Assembly: GCA_029204225.1 (NCBI GenBank)
Contig: CM055094.1
Span: forward strand, 31,493,427 to 31,553,426
From: Diphasiastrum complanatum
Lineage: Eukaryota > Streptophyta > Lycopodiopsida > Lycopodiales > Lycopodiaceae
Reading direction: 5' to 3'
Length of the DNA stretch: 60,000 bases
Position 1 is the first letter of the stretch. Every line of letters starts with the position of its first letter. Of this stretch, positions 24,301-34,740 are shown piece by piece. A program made the translations under genes and the position numbers. The notes below the pieces were generated by a model, which worked only from the letters and a program-made list of their open reading frames with translations, was not told where the DNA came from and did no database searches.

Positions 24301-24490
24301 TTCTGTGTGACAACTTAAGCTGTATTTCACTGTCATTGAATCCCATATTTCATGGCAAATCCAAGCACATAGAAATCCAGTATCATTTCATTCGGAAGAA
24401 AGTTTTCTCAGGGCAAGTGATCCTCCAATACTACTCCACAACAAAAATGGTCGTAGACATCTTAACCAAAGCGCTTCCCAAGATCAAGCA
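21394..24490 (+). pseudogene. Ty1/copia pol relic: protease end, integrase, RT, RNase H
   Basis: In order: the post-protease linker VPNVLYVPQLSKNLLSV (21580-21640). GAG-pre-integrase LWHS...FGHMN is interrupted by TGA near 21814. The integrase has HSDLCGP, ITFIDDYSRW, RTDGGGEY and QQNGIAERKN (22000-22320) with a TAG near 22039. KVYDPSTNVVFVSRDVIF follows near 22610. RT has DYQEIFSPVVKM, MDVKTLFLN, AIYGLKQGARAW and the catalytic LYVDD (23200-23570). RNase H is at 23741-24220 (IGSLMYAM, RSTSGF-like KSTSGFYF, ALSSTEAEYI), and the end is KMVVDILTKALPKIKH near 24480. gag is missing. Inserted in or replacing part of a minus-strand Helitron. Confidence 0.9.
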
Positions 24491-24790
24491 TAAAATTGTG
24501 GCAGGTCCTGGTAAAGCAACTCTCTGGCATCTAAATCACCACTTCTATTTAGCTCAAAAAAAACTGCCAAAGTGGTAGTCAAGCGACCATCTACGACCTC
24601 CTCTAAGTCGGCTCCCTCACTAAAGTACACCAACTCCTATCCAGGAAGATGAACTGCTAGTCGGGTCACAACCGGCTTATGAACACCCATAGAAAACCCA
24701 AATAGTCGCCAGCAAGTCTCACTCGCAGAAAAATATGAAGCATCCAAAAATTACTCTATCTCAATCAATGACCCTGCTATCTAACCACCA
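24491..24790 (-). pseudogene. Helitron relic, segment upstream of the helicase motifs
   Basis: The minus strand reads DASYFSASETCWRLFGF, VVTRLAVHLPGQELVYFSEG and TTTLAVFFELNR, then ARELLYQDLPQFY at the copia boundary. These are conserved in the region between the Rep and helicase motifs of plant Helitron proteins. In an intact protein roughly 70 residues would link this to the sequence resuming at 20110; they are absent, so the copia element replaced about 200 bp or a deletion accompanied it. Confidence 0.8.
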
Positions 24791-24824
24791 TCCATAGCCT
24801 TTGCCATAATTATATCTGGTAGGG

Positions 24825-26077
24825 ATTTTTTTCACTATTTTTGGTACAGGTAAGACATTTCTCTATAGTGTCATGTTGTCGTACGTGCGTGCAAAAGGTT
24901 GGATAGCACTAGCAGTTGCATTATCGGGGATCGCTGCATTGTTAATGAAAGGTGGTAGGACCGCACACTCTAGATTTTGGGATTTTTTCGATGGAATTGA
25001 ATGAAAGCTCGACCTGCAACATCTCAAAAATCGATCTCTACGGGACATATTGGATATTGATACTCCATTTGGAAGGTTTTTGATCGTTTTTGGTGGTGAT
25101 TTCCGTCAAAAGCTCCCGATGGTGCGATGGGACAGTCGTGCACAGATTGTGAGCGCTTCACTGAAGTGTTCGTGTTTGTGGAAATATATGGAGGTGCACA
25201 AACTGTCAACAAACATGCGCGTTATGGGTGTGGAGGGAGCCGATAGCCTATGAGCAATCGAGGTTCGCAGTATTTGTTGAGTATTGGAGATGGTCGCGAG
25301 CCCACATTCATGCAGCGTGGTTTGGATTTGATTTCTTTGCCAGAGTGTATGTGTCTAGGGATGCAGGATGTGTGTGAATTGATTTTGTTCACTTTCTCCG
25401 ATATTGCACAATGTTAATTGGGTGCTGATTTTTTTAAGAGGCCGTGCAATATTGACTCCGTTGAACAAAAACGTGGATGAGATCAATTCGAAAGTTGTTG
25501 AGCAACTTCCTGGTGATGCTTGTACATTTTATAGTGTTGATAGCATGGTTGAGCATAATGGCTCTGATGTGCACCCCAGTAGAGTTTTTGAACAGCTTGC
25601 AACTGAGTGGATGTCCTCCACATAGATTGTTGTTGAAGGTTGGCATGATAGTGATGTTGTTGCGGTCTATCGCATTGCACAAAGGATTGTGCAATGGTAC
25701 GAGACTCATCATTCATAGATTGAGTAGACAAGTCTTAGATGCAGAGATAGTTACCGACATGAATATTGGGAGTAGAGTCCTCATTCCACGGATCCCTTTA
25801 GTGCCGAGCGCTTCAGACTTGTCGTTTGAAGTACAACGAGTACAATTTCCTATTAGAGCAGCTTTCGCCATGACAGGTGCAGGGGCAGACTATGGAGACT
25901 ATTGGATTGTACTTGCCACGTCCCGTATTTAGTCATGGTCAGTTGTATGTTGCATTATCGAGAGTGCGAAATGCAAGAAGTGTACGAGTGTTGATTATTG
26001 ATATTGACGGCCGATTTACATATGTGGCAGGAGTGGCGAGGTGCACTCAAAATACTGTGTATTTCGAAGTGTTGTAG
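24825..26077 (+). pseudogene. Second Helitron PIF1-like helicase relic, head-to-head with the first
   Basis: Starts with a recognisable Walker A GTGKTFLY at about 24850. It continues with LSYVRAKGWIALAVA, then MDIDTPFGRFLIVFGGDFRQKLPMV (25050-25125) and a frame containing RGRAILTPLNKNVDEIN (25436-25490). The C-terminal third carries HRLLLKVGMIVMLLRSI, GLCNGTRLIIHRL, PIRAAFAMT and QGQTMETIGLYLPRPVFSHG with QLYVALSRVRNARSVRVLI, ending at TAG 26075-26077. The Walker B region is largely deleted, and stops and frameshifts occur throughout. Same family as the minus-strand copy. Confidence 0.88.
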
Positions 26078-26089
26078 TATTTGTTTTGG

Positions 26090-26480
26090 AGTAAGGGCTA
26101 GTGTTAGGATTAGGGCTACATTAGAGTTAGGGTTAGAATTAGAGTGAAGTTAGAGTTAGATCAAGGTTATGGTTTTAGTTAGGGTTTTCATTGGCATAAG
26201 TTGTTCAATAGAGCAAGGTTAGTGCTACATCAAAGTTAGTGTTAGATAGAGCAGGGTTAGAGTTATATTAGGGTTAGGGTTAGGGTTGGAGTAGCATTAT
26301 GTAATAGATAGAGCAAAGTTAGGGTTTAGGTTTAGGGTTAGAGTGGCATTATGTAATAGATAGAGCAGGGTTAAGGTTACATTAGGATTTAGGATTAGAG
26401 TTAGGATACACAAATTGCTGCTACCCACAAAAACATGGTTTTCAGCAAGGGTTAGGTTAAGTATCGTAGGATAAAAGTGA
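26090..26480. repeat. Degenerate telomere-like TTAGGG/TTTAGGG tract
   Basis: Dozens of GTTAGGG, GTTAGAG and TTTAGGG variants, including a short clean run near 26273-26298. It also holds a duplicated phrase GCATTATGTAATAGATAGAGC (near 26295 and 26345). It begins 13 bases after the helicase stop. Could be an interstitial telomere-like tract or element 3' sequence. Confidence 0.75.
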
Positions 26481-26547
26481 AGGTTAGGTTAGTTTGTAGA
26501 TTTTAGGATTATTGTCGGAGATTACATTGAACTTTTAGAGCGTGCCT

Positions 26548-26880
26548 TTATGTATGTATGCGTGTATACATATGCATGTACATGTATGTATGTATGTATG
26601 TATGTATGTACGTATAAATGTGCTTTTATGTGTATATGTATGTGTGCGTGTATGTGTATCTGCATATATGTATCCATATGTATGTGTATATCTATATATA
26701 TACGTGTACATGTATGTGTGTGTACGGGTGTGTATATGTATGTGTATGTGTATACATATGTGTATGTATGGGTGTGTGTGTGTATGTATGTATGTATGTA
26801 TGTATGTATGTATGTATGTATGGGTGTGTATATGTATGTATATACGTATGTATGGGTGTGTATATATGTATGTATGCACA
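26548..26880. repeat. TGTA/TATG microsatellite
   Basis: Long compound repeat of TGTATG, GTATGT and GTGTGT units. All six-frame ORFs here are artefacts of the repeat. Confidence 0.95.
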
Positions 26881-26916
26881 TTCAAATAAACGTAAATGTT
26901 TTTTTTGTAGTTGGTG

Positions 26917-27190
26917 AATATTATTGTTTGTCTGACATAGGCTTTGCCACACCTTCCACCTGGGAGAATGTAACCTTCAAATTTGGAGAGGCTTTTATTG
27001 TTGAAAGCATTTAGATGTAGGCATCTACAACCTTACACAAGCTTGGTGAATGCTAAACTTTAAAATTTGTGTACAACTGTAGAGGCCTGCAGTGAAAATC
27101 ATAAACCAATTAGAGCCTATCCCAATTTGAAAGTTTTGCATCCTCCTAGGTGGAACTTGTAGCATAGCCTGTGTCACACAACAAACCTAC
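26917..27190. mobile_element. Foldback/MITE-like element with ~70-bp inverted ends
   Basis: The segment at 26923-26996 is about 80% complementary to 27110-27185. Shared pieces include TGACA-AGGCT, TTCCACCT-GGAG-ATG and TTCAAATT-GG. The interior is also partly palindromic. Non-coding. No convincing target duplication was found, so the exact ends and superfamily are open. Confidence 0.65.
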
Positions 27191-27833
27191 ACAGTTTGGG
27201 AGCGATCTGTAAGGAAGGTTTGTCGGGATCTATAGGTGCACCTTATTTGATGACAAACTCTGAACATTGGATCCAGTCAACAAGCATGTCAGTTTCTGAT
27301 GTTAGTAATGTTGGTGAGTCGTTTGTTACTTTGACCAAATACATTGCTCAGTTTAGGGTTTTTGAATGTAGCGTGATACAATGTTTTGGTCTTGCATAAA
27401 TAATTTTTGACAATGTTCAATGTTAATGTTATGATTTGTCTCATCTAATAACAGTTGGCCACTTGTGTGTTTGTGCAGATGGTGAACTTAATGGTGAATC
27501 ATCATCGATTTTCCGTGGAGTTTAGGGAGCTGCTTGGTGAAGGAGAGCATATCTTTTGCAGCACAGCCATTTGGTTGTTAGAGTTGCATATTTGTTATTT
27601 GATCAGTGAAGAGAGCATGATTGGCACATATCCACAGAGATTTCATTTTCTCTTAGATGTAGATTTGCTACTTAGTAATTTAAGATATGTTTATAGGAAT
27701 GTGGCACTATTAGTGCGTCTGCCTTTCAGGCAATGCTAGATAGCCTGGCGTATAGCTAGGTAATGGTATTAGATTTAAGTGATGACATTTTTACGATGTT
27801 TTAAAATTTGTTGAAAATATCTATTCGTACTAT
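27191..27833. other. No recognised gene
   Basis: Two plus-strand frames (27196-27399 and 27455-27739) lack any family motif. Nothing else is supported. Confidence 0.4.
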
Positions 27834-27835
27834 TT

Positions 27836-27995
<160 letters not shown>

Positions 27996-28289
27996 GAGAT
28001 CATAACCCTAAAAATTTATTCCTAACTATAACCAACACCACCCTATCTGTAATCGTAACCAAAACCACATCATTTCATTACAAAATTTCACAACAAAGTA
28101 TTATAACATTTTATCAATTTCCATTACATGTGATTCCGAAACAAAACTAACATGTGATTTCAAAACAACAGTACATATCATGCCAAATTTAATCCGCACT
28201 ACATAGCATTACATAGCAATCGCATAATATTTATAGCAGGACCGCTTCAGCATTACACAGAATTTGCTCCAGATTTGTAGTCACAATAC

Positions 28290-28660
28290 TCAGAAAAACA
28301 CATTGGGTCGGAAAAACACACTGGGTCGGAAATACACTGGGTTGAAACATACACTGGATTGCACTGGGTCAGAAAATTTCAACCTGATGTGGCCCGACGC
28401 GACGTCAGGTCAAAATTTTTTGACCCGACTCGACAAAGGGTCAAAAAATTTTGACCTGACTTTACCCGACCAAGGTTCGAAAAATTTTGACTTGACCCAA
28501 CCAAGGGTCGAAAATTTTTGACCCGACCCGTCGGATTTTTTTACCACTGAGTCGAAAAATTTCCACCCACAGTCATAATTTTTTGATACGGGATCAATTC
28601 GAAAAATTCGTGATTTTTCGATATCCAAATTCGGAATTTTTTCGATACCCAAGATCAGAC
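28290..28660. repeat. Palindrome-rich array of GGGTC/AAAATTTT/GACCC units
   Basis: Repeated phrases such as GGTCAAAATTTTTTGACCCG, TCGAAAAATTTTGAC and ACTGGGTCGG occur at intervals of about 20-30 bases in both orientations. This resembles the subterminal ends of hAT-like or other DNA transposons; no transposase is present. Confidence 0.6.
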
Positions 28661-29255
28661 ATCCACCCGCCGTACTTCGTCCATGTACATACACACACAT
28701 ACATCGGCCACCCACTATTGGCTTTCCTCCTAAACCGGCGCTACTCGCGAGGTCTGCGAGATTGGTCATCATCCAAATCAACAGCCGCTACCTAGATTGG
28801 CCTCCATTGCCCGTCAACGAAGGGCACTCTATATTAGTCTATATATATATTTAAACATATGTACACTTTTGTATGCATGGGTGAGGGGACAATGCATCCT
28901 CCTCCCCTCACCCATGCATACACATTTTTTTGAACTAAAAAACTTGGGGAGGAGGATGCATGCATGGGAAAAAGGATGCATGGCCCTCCACCCCAAGCAT
29001 GCATCTAAGGGGCCCACTCCAAATTCAAATTACCCTTTACCAACACACATAGTGTTTTGAAGTGCATGTACGTACTTTCATGGTGAAAGGTGTTAAGCAA
29101 ATGGGACTTTCATTATCAAGACTTTGAAGGGTGCTCTAAGGATTTTTTAAATTACCAAACTTGCCACAAGAAAGGCTGACATAAAAATGCATTTCTATGA
29201 AGGAAAAATTCGGCTGTGAAGGGCTGGGAAGGCTTCAAAACATAGGCCTAGTGGG

Positions 29256-29256
<1 letters not shown>
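28661..29256. other. No recognised gene; local inverted repeat
   Basis: Intergenic. A near-perfect inverted pair, TGTATGCATGGGTGAGGGGA (near 28871) and its complement near 28900-28922, forms a strong hairpin with a loop of about ten bases. Nothing else is supported. Confidence 0.5.

Positions 29257-29330
<74 letters not shown>
29257..29330. repeat. (CT)n microsatellite, 74 bp
   Basis: Uninterrupted CT dinucleotides. Confidence 0.97.
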
Positions 29331-29333
<3 letters not shown>

Positions 29334-29389
29334 GTTGCACCCAAGCCTGCATGGCAGACCTACGTGATGCATAGCTTAGTTGGCTACAG

Positions 29390-30830
29390 TCAGATGAATC
29401 TGTTAGTTAGAATTTAGGTGATGCATCTTAGTATAAGGTACGTGATACATTTTAGTCAAAAGTTAGGTTGTGTATAGTAGAGATTTAGGTGAATGCATTA
29501 GATCTTTAGGTGAATCATACTAGTAGAAATTTACGTGAATGCATAATTAGGTGAATCATTGTAGTTAGATAATTAGGTGACTCATTTAAGTTGGCATAAT
29601 TAGGTGTATCCATTTTTTATTATTTAAAGGATTTATCCTAGTAGAAACTTAGGTAGTGCATGTTTGTTAGATTTTTGTATTTCAGCTAGATGCATTAGAG
29701 AAGGTCCCAATGTGTTAAGATTCCTTTTTTCCTTTTTGTTTCACTTTTTATGTACATTTGGCCCAATTGTTTCTGGACATTGTGGCTGAATCTATGTAAC
29801 ATAACTTTTCTAGTCCACATTAAAAATGGCATAACTTTTTAGTTGTAAGTCCAATTTCAGCGGAGTTTGGTGCATTAGAAAGCCCTCGACGAGTGCTTTC
29901 CAATGATATCTCACATGCCATACTTGTGAGCTATGGTTGTTATGGCAAGCCAAAGGTATTAGTTGAATATAGTTTTATAATATTTTAATAATACAAAAAG
30001 GGATCTTTGCACGAATTCTTATAAGGCCCTTTTGGAGCTCAATACTCCTCTAATGTTAGGTGACTTCAGTTATTATTCTGAACAGATAGCTAGTTATCAT
30101 TCTACATACATAGTTAGGTGAAACATTCTAAATAGATAGTTAGGTGAATGGATTTTAGATTATTTAGCTTGAATTAGTTTAGTTAGAATTTTAGGTGGAT
30201 TCGTGATTAGTTAGGTGATTTGATTTAAAGCAATAAGCAAAAATATCAATTCTCAACAACATTTGAGAAAACAGATTAAGTTTAGAGGTGTATTGAGAAA
30301 ATTGTTTTTTGTATAGTTATCTTCTAATGATTAATCCTTTTATCATTAATAAATGAGTGTTTCTATGATGTGCAAAGGGAGATAAATGCCAACGAAGCAT
30401 AGAAGAGGTAGGAAATAAATCATTAAACGATTTTTTTAGATAGATTGTATAGCAGAAATTCTAGGTCAGTTGCATATCAATATTTAGCTGAATGCATCAT
30501 AGAATTTTAGGTGGTTCATTTTAGTTGGATATCTAGGTGAATGCACAATAGAAATATTAGGTAATGCATTTCTAGATACGGTTAGATAAATCATTCTAAT
30601 GGAATGCATATTAGATAGTTAGTTGAATCAATTTAATTGGATGGTAGGTGAATGCATACTAGATATTAGGTGATGCATTTTTAGATACTTAGGTGAATGC
30701 ATCTTAGATTTTAGGTGTTTCATTTTAATTAGATAATAGGTGAATGCATACTAGATAATTAGGTGCATCATTCTAGTTAGATTTTAGGTGAATACAAAAT
30801 AGATATTAGATGACTAAAAGATTTTTGCTA
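29390..30830. repeat. Diverged minisatellite, core TTAGGTGAATGCAT
   Basis: Some 25-30 loosely spaced copies of TTAGGTGAATGCAT / TTAGGTGAATCAT with a following TAGATA or TAGTTAGA. They fall in two blocks (about 29390-29690 and 30070-30820), separated by an LTR-like stretch with TTAGAAAGCCCTCGACGAG near 29876. Unit spacing is about 25-35 bases. No coding potential. Confidence 0.7.
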
Positions 30831-30839
30831 TTCATTTTC

Positions 30840-32200
30840 AACAACAATTAAAGAAGTGAATTAAGTTGGATGTGCTTTTAGAATACTACTACCATGATAT
30901 ACTTGCAAAGTTTCATTTTCTTTCAAATACTACTAAGGATTATACTTGATTGTTTTTTCTTTTTTATGATGTGCACAAAGTAGAACAAAAGCTGAAAATT
31001 CAGTACTCCAGGGGCATAACTAGATGCATAGAATATATGACATACGACAAGGAAATACATAAAGATCTAGGAGTTCAAGACCTTTCCTAAAATAGAAGCT
31101 TGAAGCACATTAGATAACATGTAGATGCTTGATCATGGTGCATGAGTAAAGCAACTTATATGTCTACTCAATTCACCTTATATGTAGATTTGATGCTACA
31201 TGAGACATCTAGCTAGTCACTGATCAAGACAACACGTCAATACAAATACATCTCATATCTACATTGTCTTTTACAATTATGCCATTATGGCACACAATTG
31301 GATCATGTCTGGACAAACATACAAAATTCAAAAAATTTATCTAGAACTACATACACTTATTGGTGAGATCATTCACCAATATATTACATGTGTGAATGAA
31401 AAACACTGTTTAAAAAACTTTAACAACGTGCAGTTTATTGCATGTTGCAAAGGCAAGGCCATGTGGCTTGCCACAATGCACTTGTTTTTCCTAGGGATTT
31501 CAAATAAATTTCTTTTTTTTAGATTCATGCATTTCTTAGACCAAAGCACATGGCCAAAAACTCAAATATCATATGTAGCTTGAACAAATCGTAAGTATGT
31601 CTTACTCTTTGATATATACTTGATAATAACCATATTTTGGATTTTGTTTTTTTTGGAAACATCTTTTGTCTAGCTAACTTGTCAAGAAAATCCTACATTA
31701 CTTGTTTTAATAGATCTACACACATTGTAGATCTCACCTAGAAGAAACTTCCTGTTTTTATTAATAAAAGATGAGGAACCCATCAGAGTACAAAGGAATG
31801 CATGTAGAAAGTGTAAAGGTCATAAGGCGAATTGAGATACTGTACATGAACTATAACAAACTCATTGATGATAATAAGCCGTAATGATAGAGGTGCATAC
31901 ATTTGTGGCTAAAATATATCTTCTTGATATTCAAGCATACTCTATTCATATAAATTAGAAAACGCATTCCCTATAATAATAAAAATCACATTTTGGAAAA
32001 AATGAAGGCTTTCAAATTGTCTTTTAAGCTAGTAGGTTCATGTCATCTCATATAGATTAGCATGTCTAGTGCTAAAAACTGCTTTCCATCCATGTTTTGC
32101 ACAACCATATCCCCTCTCAAAAGGCACATAAGTGGTGGTAGAAACGTAAGGACAAACCAAATATGTGAACCACATCAAATGAGTTTCTAGACTCTAGAGA
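30840..32200. other. No recognised gene
   Basis: A/T-rich sequence. A 98-codon plus-strand frame at 31287-31583 has no family features. Nothing is supported. Confidence 0.4.
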
Positions 32201-32204
32201 CAAT

Positions 32205-33190
32205 TAAGACTACTTTTCTGCTAGACTTGAATAGATTTCATCATTAGAATTCCATCAATTCACAAATGGGCCAAAAGATGCTGGATGTGTATATCCAACA
32301 AAACTCTAGCTCTTCTGAAATTGCACTATATATCTAGACCCGAAGGAGTCTATACTGGAGATGAGACTAAAACAAACTCATGCATTGGAAGATACAATTC
32401 ATGTCAAAAACAAGATTGCCACTCATATCGGTAACGATGCAGATCTCATGAAGCCGAGTTACAAGTCCCCAAGTGTGTTGACTAGTTTTGAAAAAAACAC
32501 ATCCAAAAAAAAGATTCAAAGCAAAGTCATACAACAAGAATAAGCACTCCAAGTTGGTGTGTTCAACTCACGCCATCTTAAGCTATCGAAGGCCTTACAA
32601 ATCAAAAATTTGGTCCACAATCTTTCTTGAAAAAAATACCAACAACTTGATGTGGTAATGTTCTAGACCAGATGAAGACCTCATTTCAAGGTGCACAAAT
32701 TCCAAACATTACTAATGTTATTGTCACAATGATGCTCCTTTATGGAAAAATATATATCCAAAGTAATAAGAGCTTATAGATGAGCCACTTGTTCTAGCCA
32801 CGTGGAAAAAGTTCCTAGATATATTTAAGACTACTTTTTTGTTGGTTTTCAACAGTTTTTACTACTAGAAATTTATGTGTTTGCATAAAGGTTGAAAGAC
32901 ATCGGATCTGTATATTTGTAGATTTCAAGAGGTTCCCAACTTTTCTAGATTCGACCAACACAAAACCCCCGAGAAGTATAGATTGGTTGAAGGTGAGACT
33001 AATCAGCCTGATGGATGTGTGATTCACATTGCCGGAATTAATGATACTCATACTAGCACCTTAAAGCTACAATTTTCACCAAACCCAAGATCCAAAGGCA
33101 AATCTATGATGACTAGTTTTGGAAAGAAAATTCAAAGGACAAGATGCAAAGCAAAGTCACCCAACTCAAAAGTTGTAAAATAGAACAATA
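32205..33190 (+). repeat. Two diverged direct copies of a ~370-bp unit
   Basis: About 32205-32560 and 32815-33180 share ordered phrases: TTAAGACTACTTTT, the GGAGATGAGACTAA/GGTGAGACTAA pair, and GACTAGTTTTGGAAAGAAAA-like then GCAAAGCAAAGTCA. Roughly 610 bp offset. Function unknown; probably repeat-derived. Confidence 0.55.
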
Positions 33191-33339
33191 AGGTCTATTG
33201 TGCATTAAATTCTCAATATGATGGATAACAATATCAAAATTTGAAGTTCCATCTTGTTATGATAAAATACTTGAAAGCCAGTAGTGTTTGATGCTCGTGA
33301 TCTCATTTGGATGAGCAGTTTAATTGGAGATCAATGCAT

Positions 33340-33500
33340 GTCTTAATCAATAATGGTTCAAGCCACAGCTTTGTCAATGCAAAACTAGAGCACAGATCGA
33401 AGAGGCAACATTAACAAATAACCACAATTGTTGAGGTGATGCTGGCTATAGAACAATGCCAAGAGATATGGTATCAAATAGTTCCGTAGTTGACAATACA
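33340..33500 (+). pseudogene. Retroelement protease scrap
   Basis: The plus strand reads MHVLINNGSSHSFVNAKLE and, after a TAA, TIVEVMLA. This fits the gypsy retropepsin segment around the D-[TS]-G active site, with the catalytic Asp changed to Asn (INNGSS). Flanking gag or pol is not recognisable. Confidence 0.5.
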
Positions 33501-34079
33501 AATTTAGGATTGTGAAAAAAATTGAATCTTCATATTAGGCAATAAACATAGAACTCAACAAGGAGTAACTTTAGAATCAAGAAAGCGTTATTGCATAATT
33601 ATGTAGACTAAGTTATCCTTAGAATTGAAACGAAATCTTAACTTATTTATCACTACAATTTATCTGCTCTATAGTCAATTGTTTTGATGAATGGCAATGC
33701 CAGGTACTAAATGATGATGCATGTAAATTGTATAGTAGCATGGATGCATAATTGCTTTTTCCCTTGTACTTAAGCTAAGGGTATCTACATAAGAAGTTCT
33801 AAAACATACGAGTCCGTACTTTAGTTAAGGGTCCAGGTCTGTGCAAGCAATGCCCACTTGGGATGAGCGAGGGGCACATGGCAACTGCCACAAAAATTAC
33901 CTGTAAGTAGTTTAAAGGGATGACGTACTGGCTTAAGAGGGGGTATTTGAGGAAATGTTGGTCCTCTAGCTTGCCTATGCCAATATTGGGAGTACTGTAA
34001 CCCGTTGGAGTGATATGCATACTTGATGTGTCCTTTAAAATGGGTTACCAAGTTCAAGAACGATTCTTGAGGGTGTAAA

Positions 34080-34080
<1 letters not shown>
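33500..34080. other. No recognised gene
   Basis: A minus-strand frame at 33821-34057 has protein-like composition (QYSQYWHRQARGPTFPQIPP) but no family I recognise and no splice or start context to support it. Confidence 0.35.

Positions 34081-34081
<1 letters not shown>

Positions 34082-34141
<60 letters not shown>
34082..34141. repeat. (GT)n(GA)n compound microsatellite
   Basis: GT run to about 34112 joined directly to a GA run, the same GT-to-GA arrangement as at 1015-1160. Confidence 0.95.
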
Positions 34142-34143
<2 letters not shown>

Positions 34144-34592
34144 ATTAAAATCCACATTCGGAATTTTTCAGAAGCCAAAAAATGTGTGACTAGTTATTGA
34201 CTCCATTGTAAATATAAAAATCAGCTGCTTCGATACAATGTACATCAAAGCCCAATATTTTAAGAAATGACCATAAAAGAACAAGCCGCTAGGTCAATCT
34301 TCTGCAGTATCCCAGATTTTCACAATCTTTACTACTCACAATAAGATACAATACAGGCCCTACGCTTTCTAAATTAGTGTATTAAAAAGATAGGTATGTG
34401 GCAATGGAGAAGGAAAATTCCATCTCACAGCGTTGTCAATTATTAAAGGTTGCACATGATAAAAGATTGCTGCAGCCTCATCTACAAGAGAGACAAACTT
34501 GATGCAATCTCATCCAAATAGCAATACAAGTAAATCTGATCGAAATTATGCAATCTAATTTCATGTAGATTAGAAGTTTTTCTGGTTATCCA

Positions 34593-34740
34593 TTATTGAA
34601 TCTCACTCTTTTGAGCCTCTCTTAGATATTGCAATAGAACTTCTGAAGCAAGCTGTGAAGGCTTAACCTGTAGTTTTTCAGCAACTTCAGAAAGGCCTGC
34701 AAAAATGTTTCCATCCACTTTGACAGGTACTAAGGGTTGC
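34593..34740 (-). other. C-terminal extension of sulfite reductase (possible nucleoid-targeting region)
   Basis: The end of exon 8 encodes [20 protein letters not shown], then a helical stretch with [16 protein letters not shown]. Its pattern resembles the C-terminally encoded peptides reported to target land-plant sulfite reductase to chloroplast nucleoids. That role here is inferred from position and general resemblance. Confidence 0.55.

Noticed and set aside
29390-30830. CRISPR-like array
   Set aside because: Units are degenerate, spacers are not of uniform length, no cas genes occur, and the host is a plant nuclear genome.
33821-34057. Minus-strand protein-like frame
   Set aside because: No recognised family, start context or splice signals.
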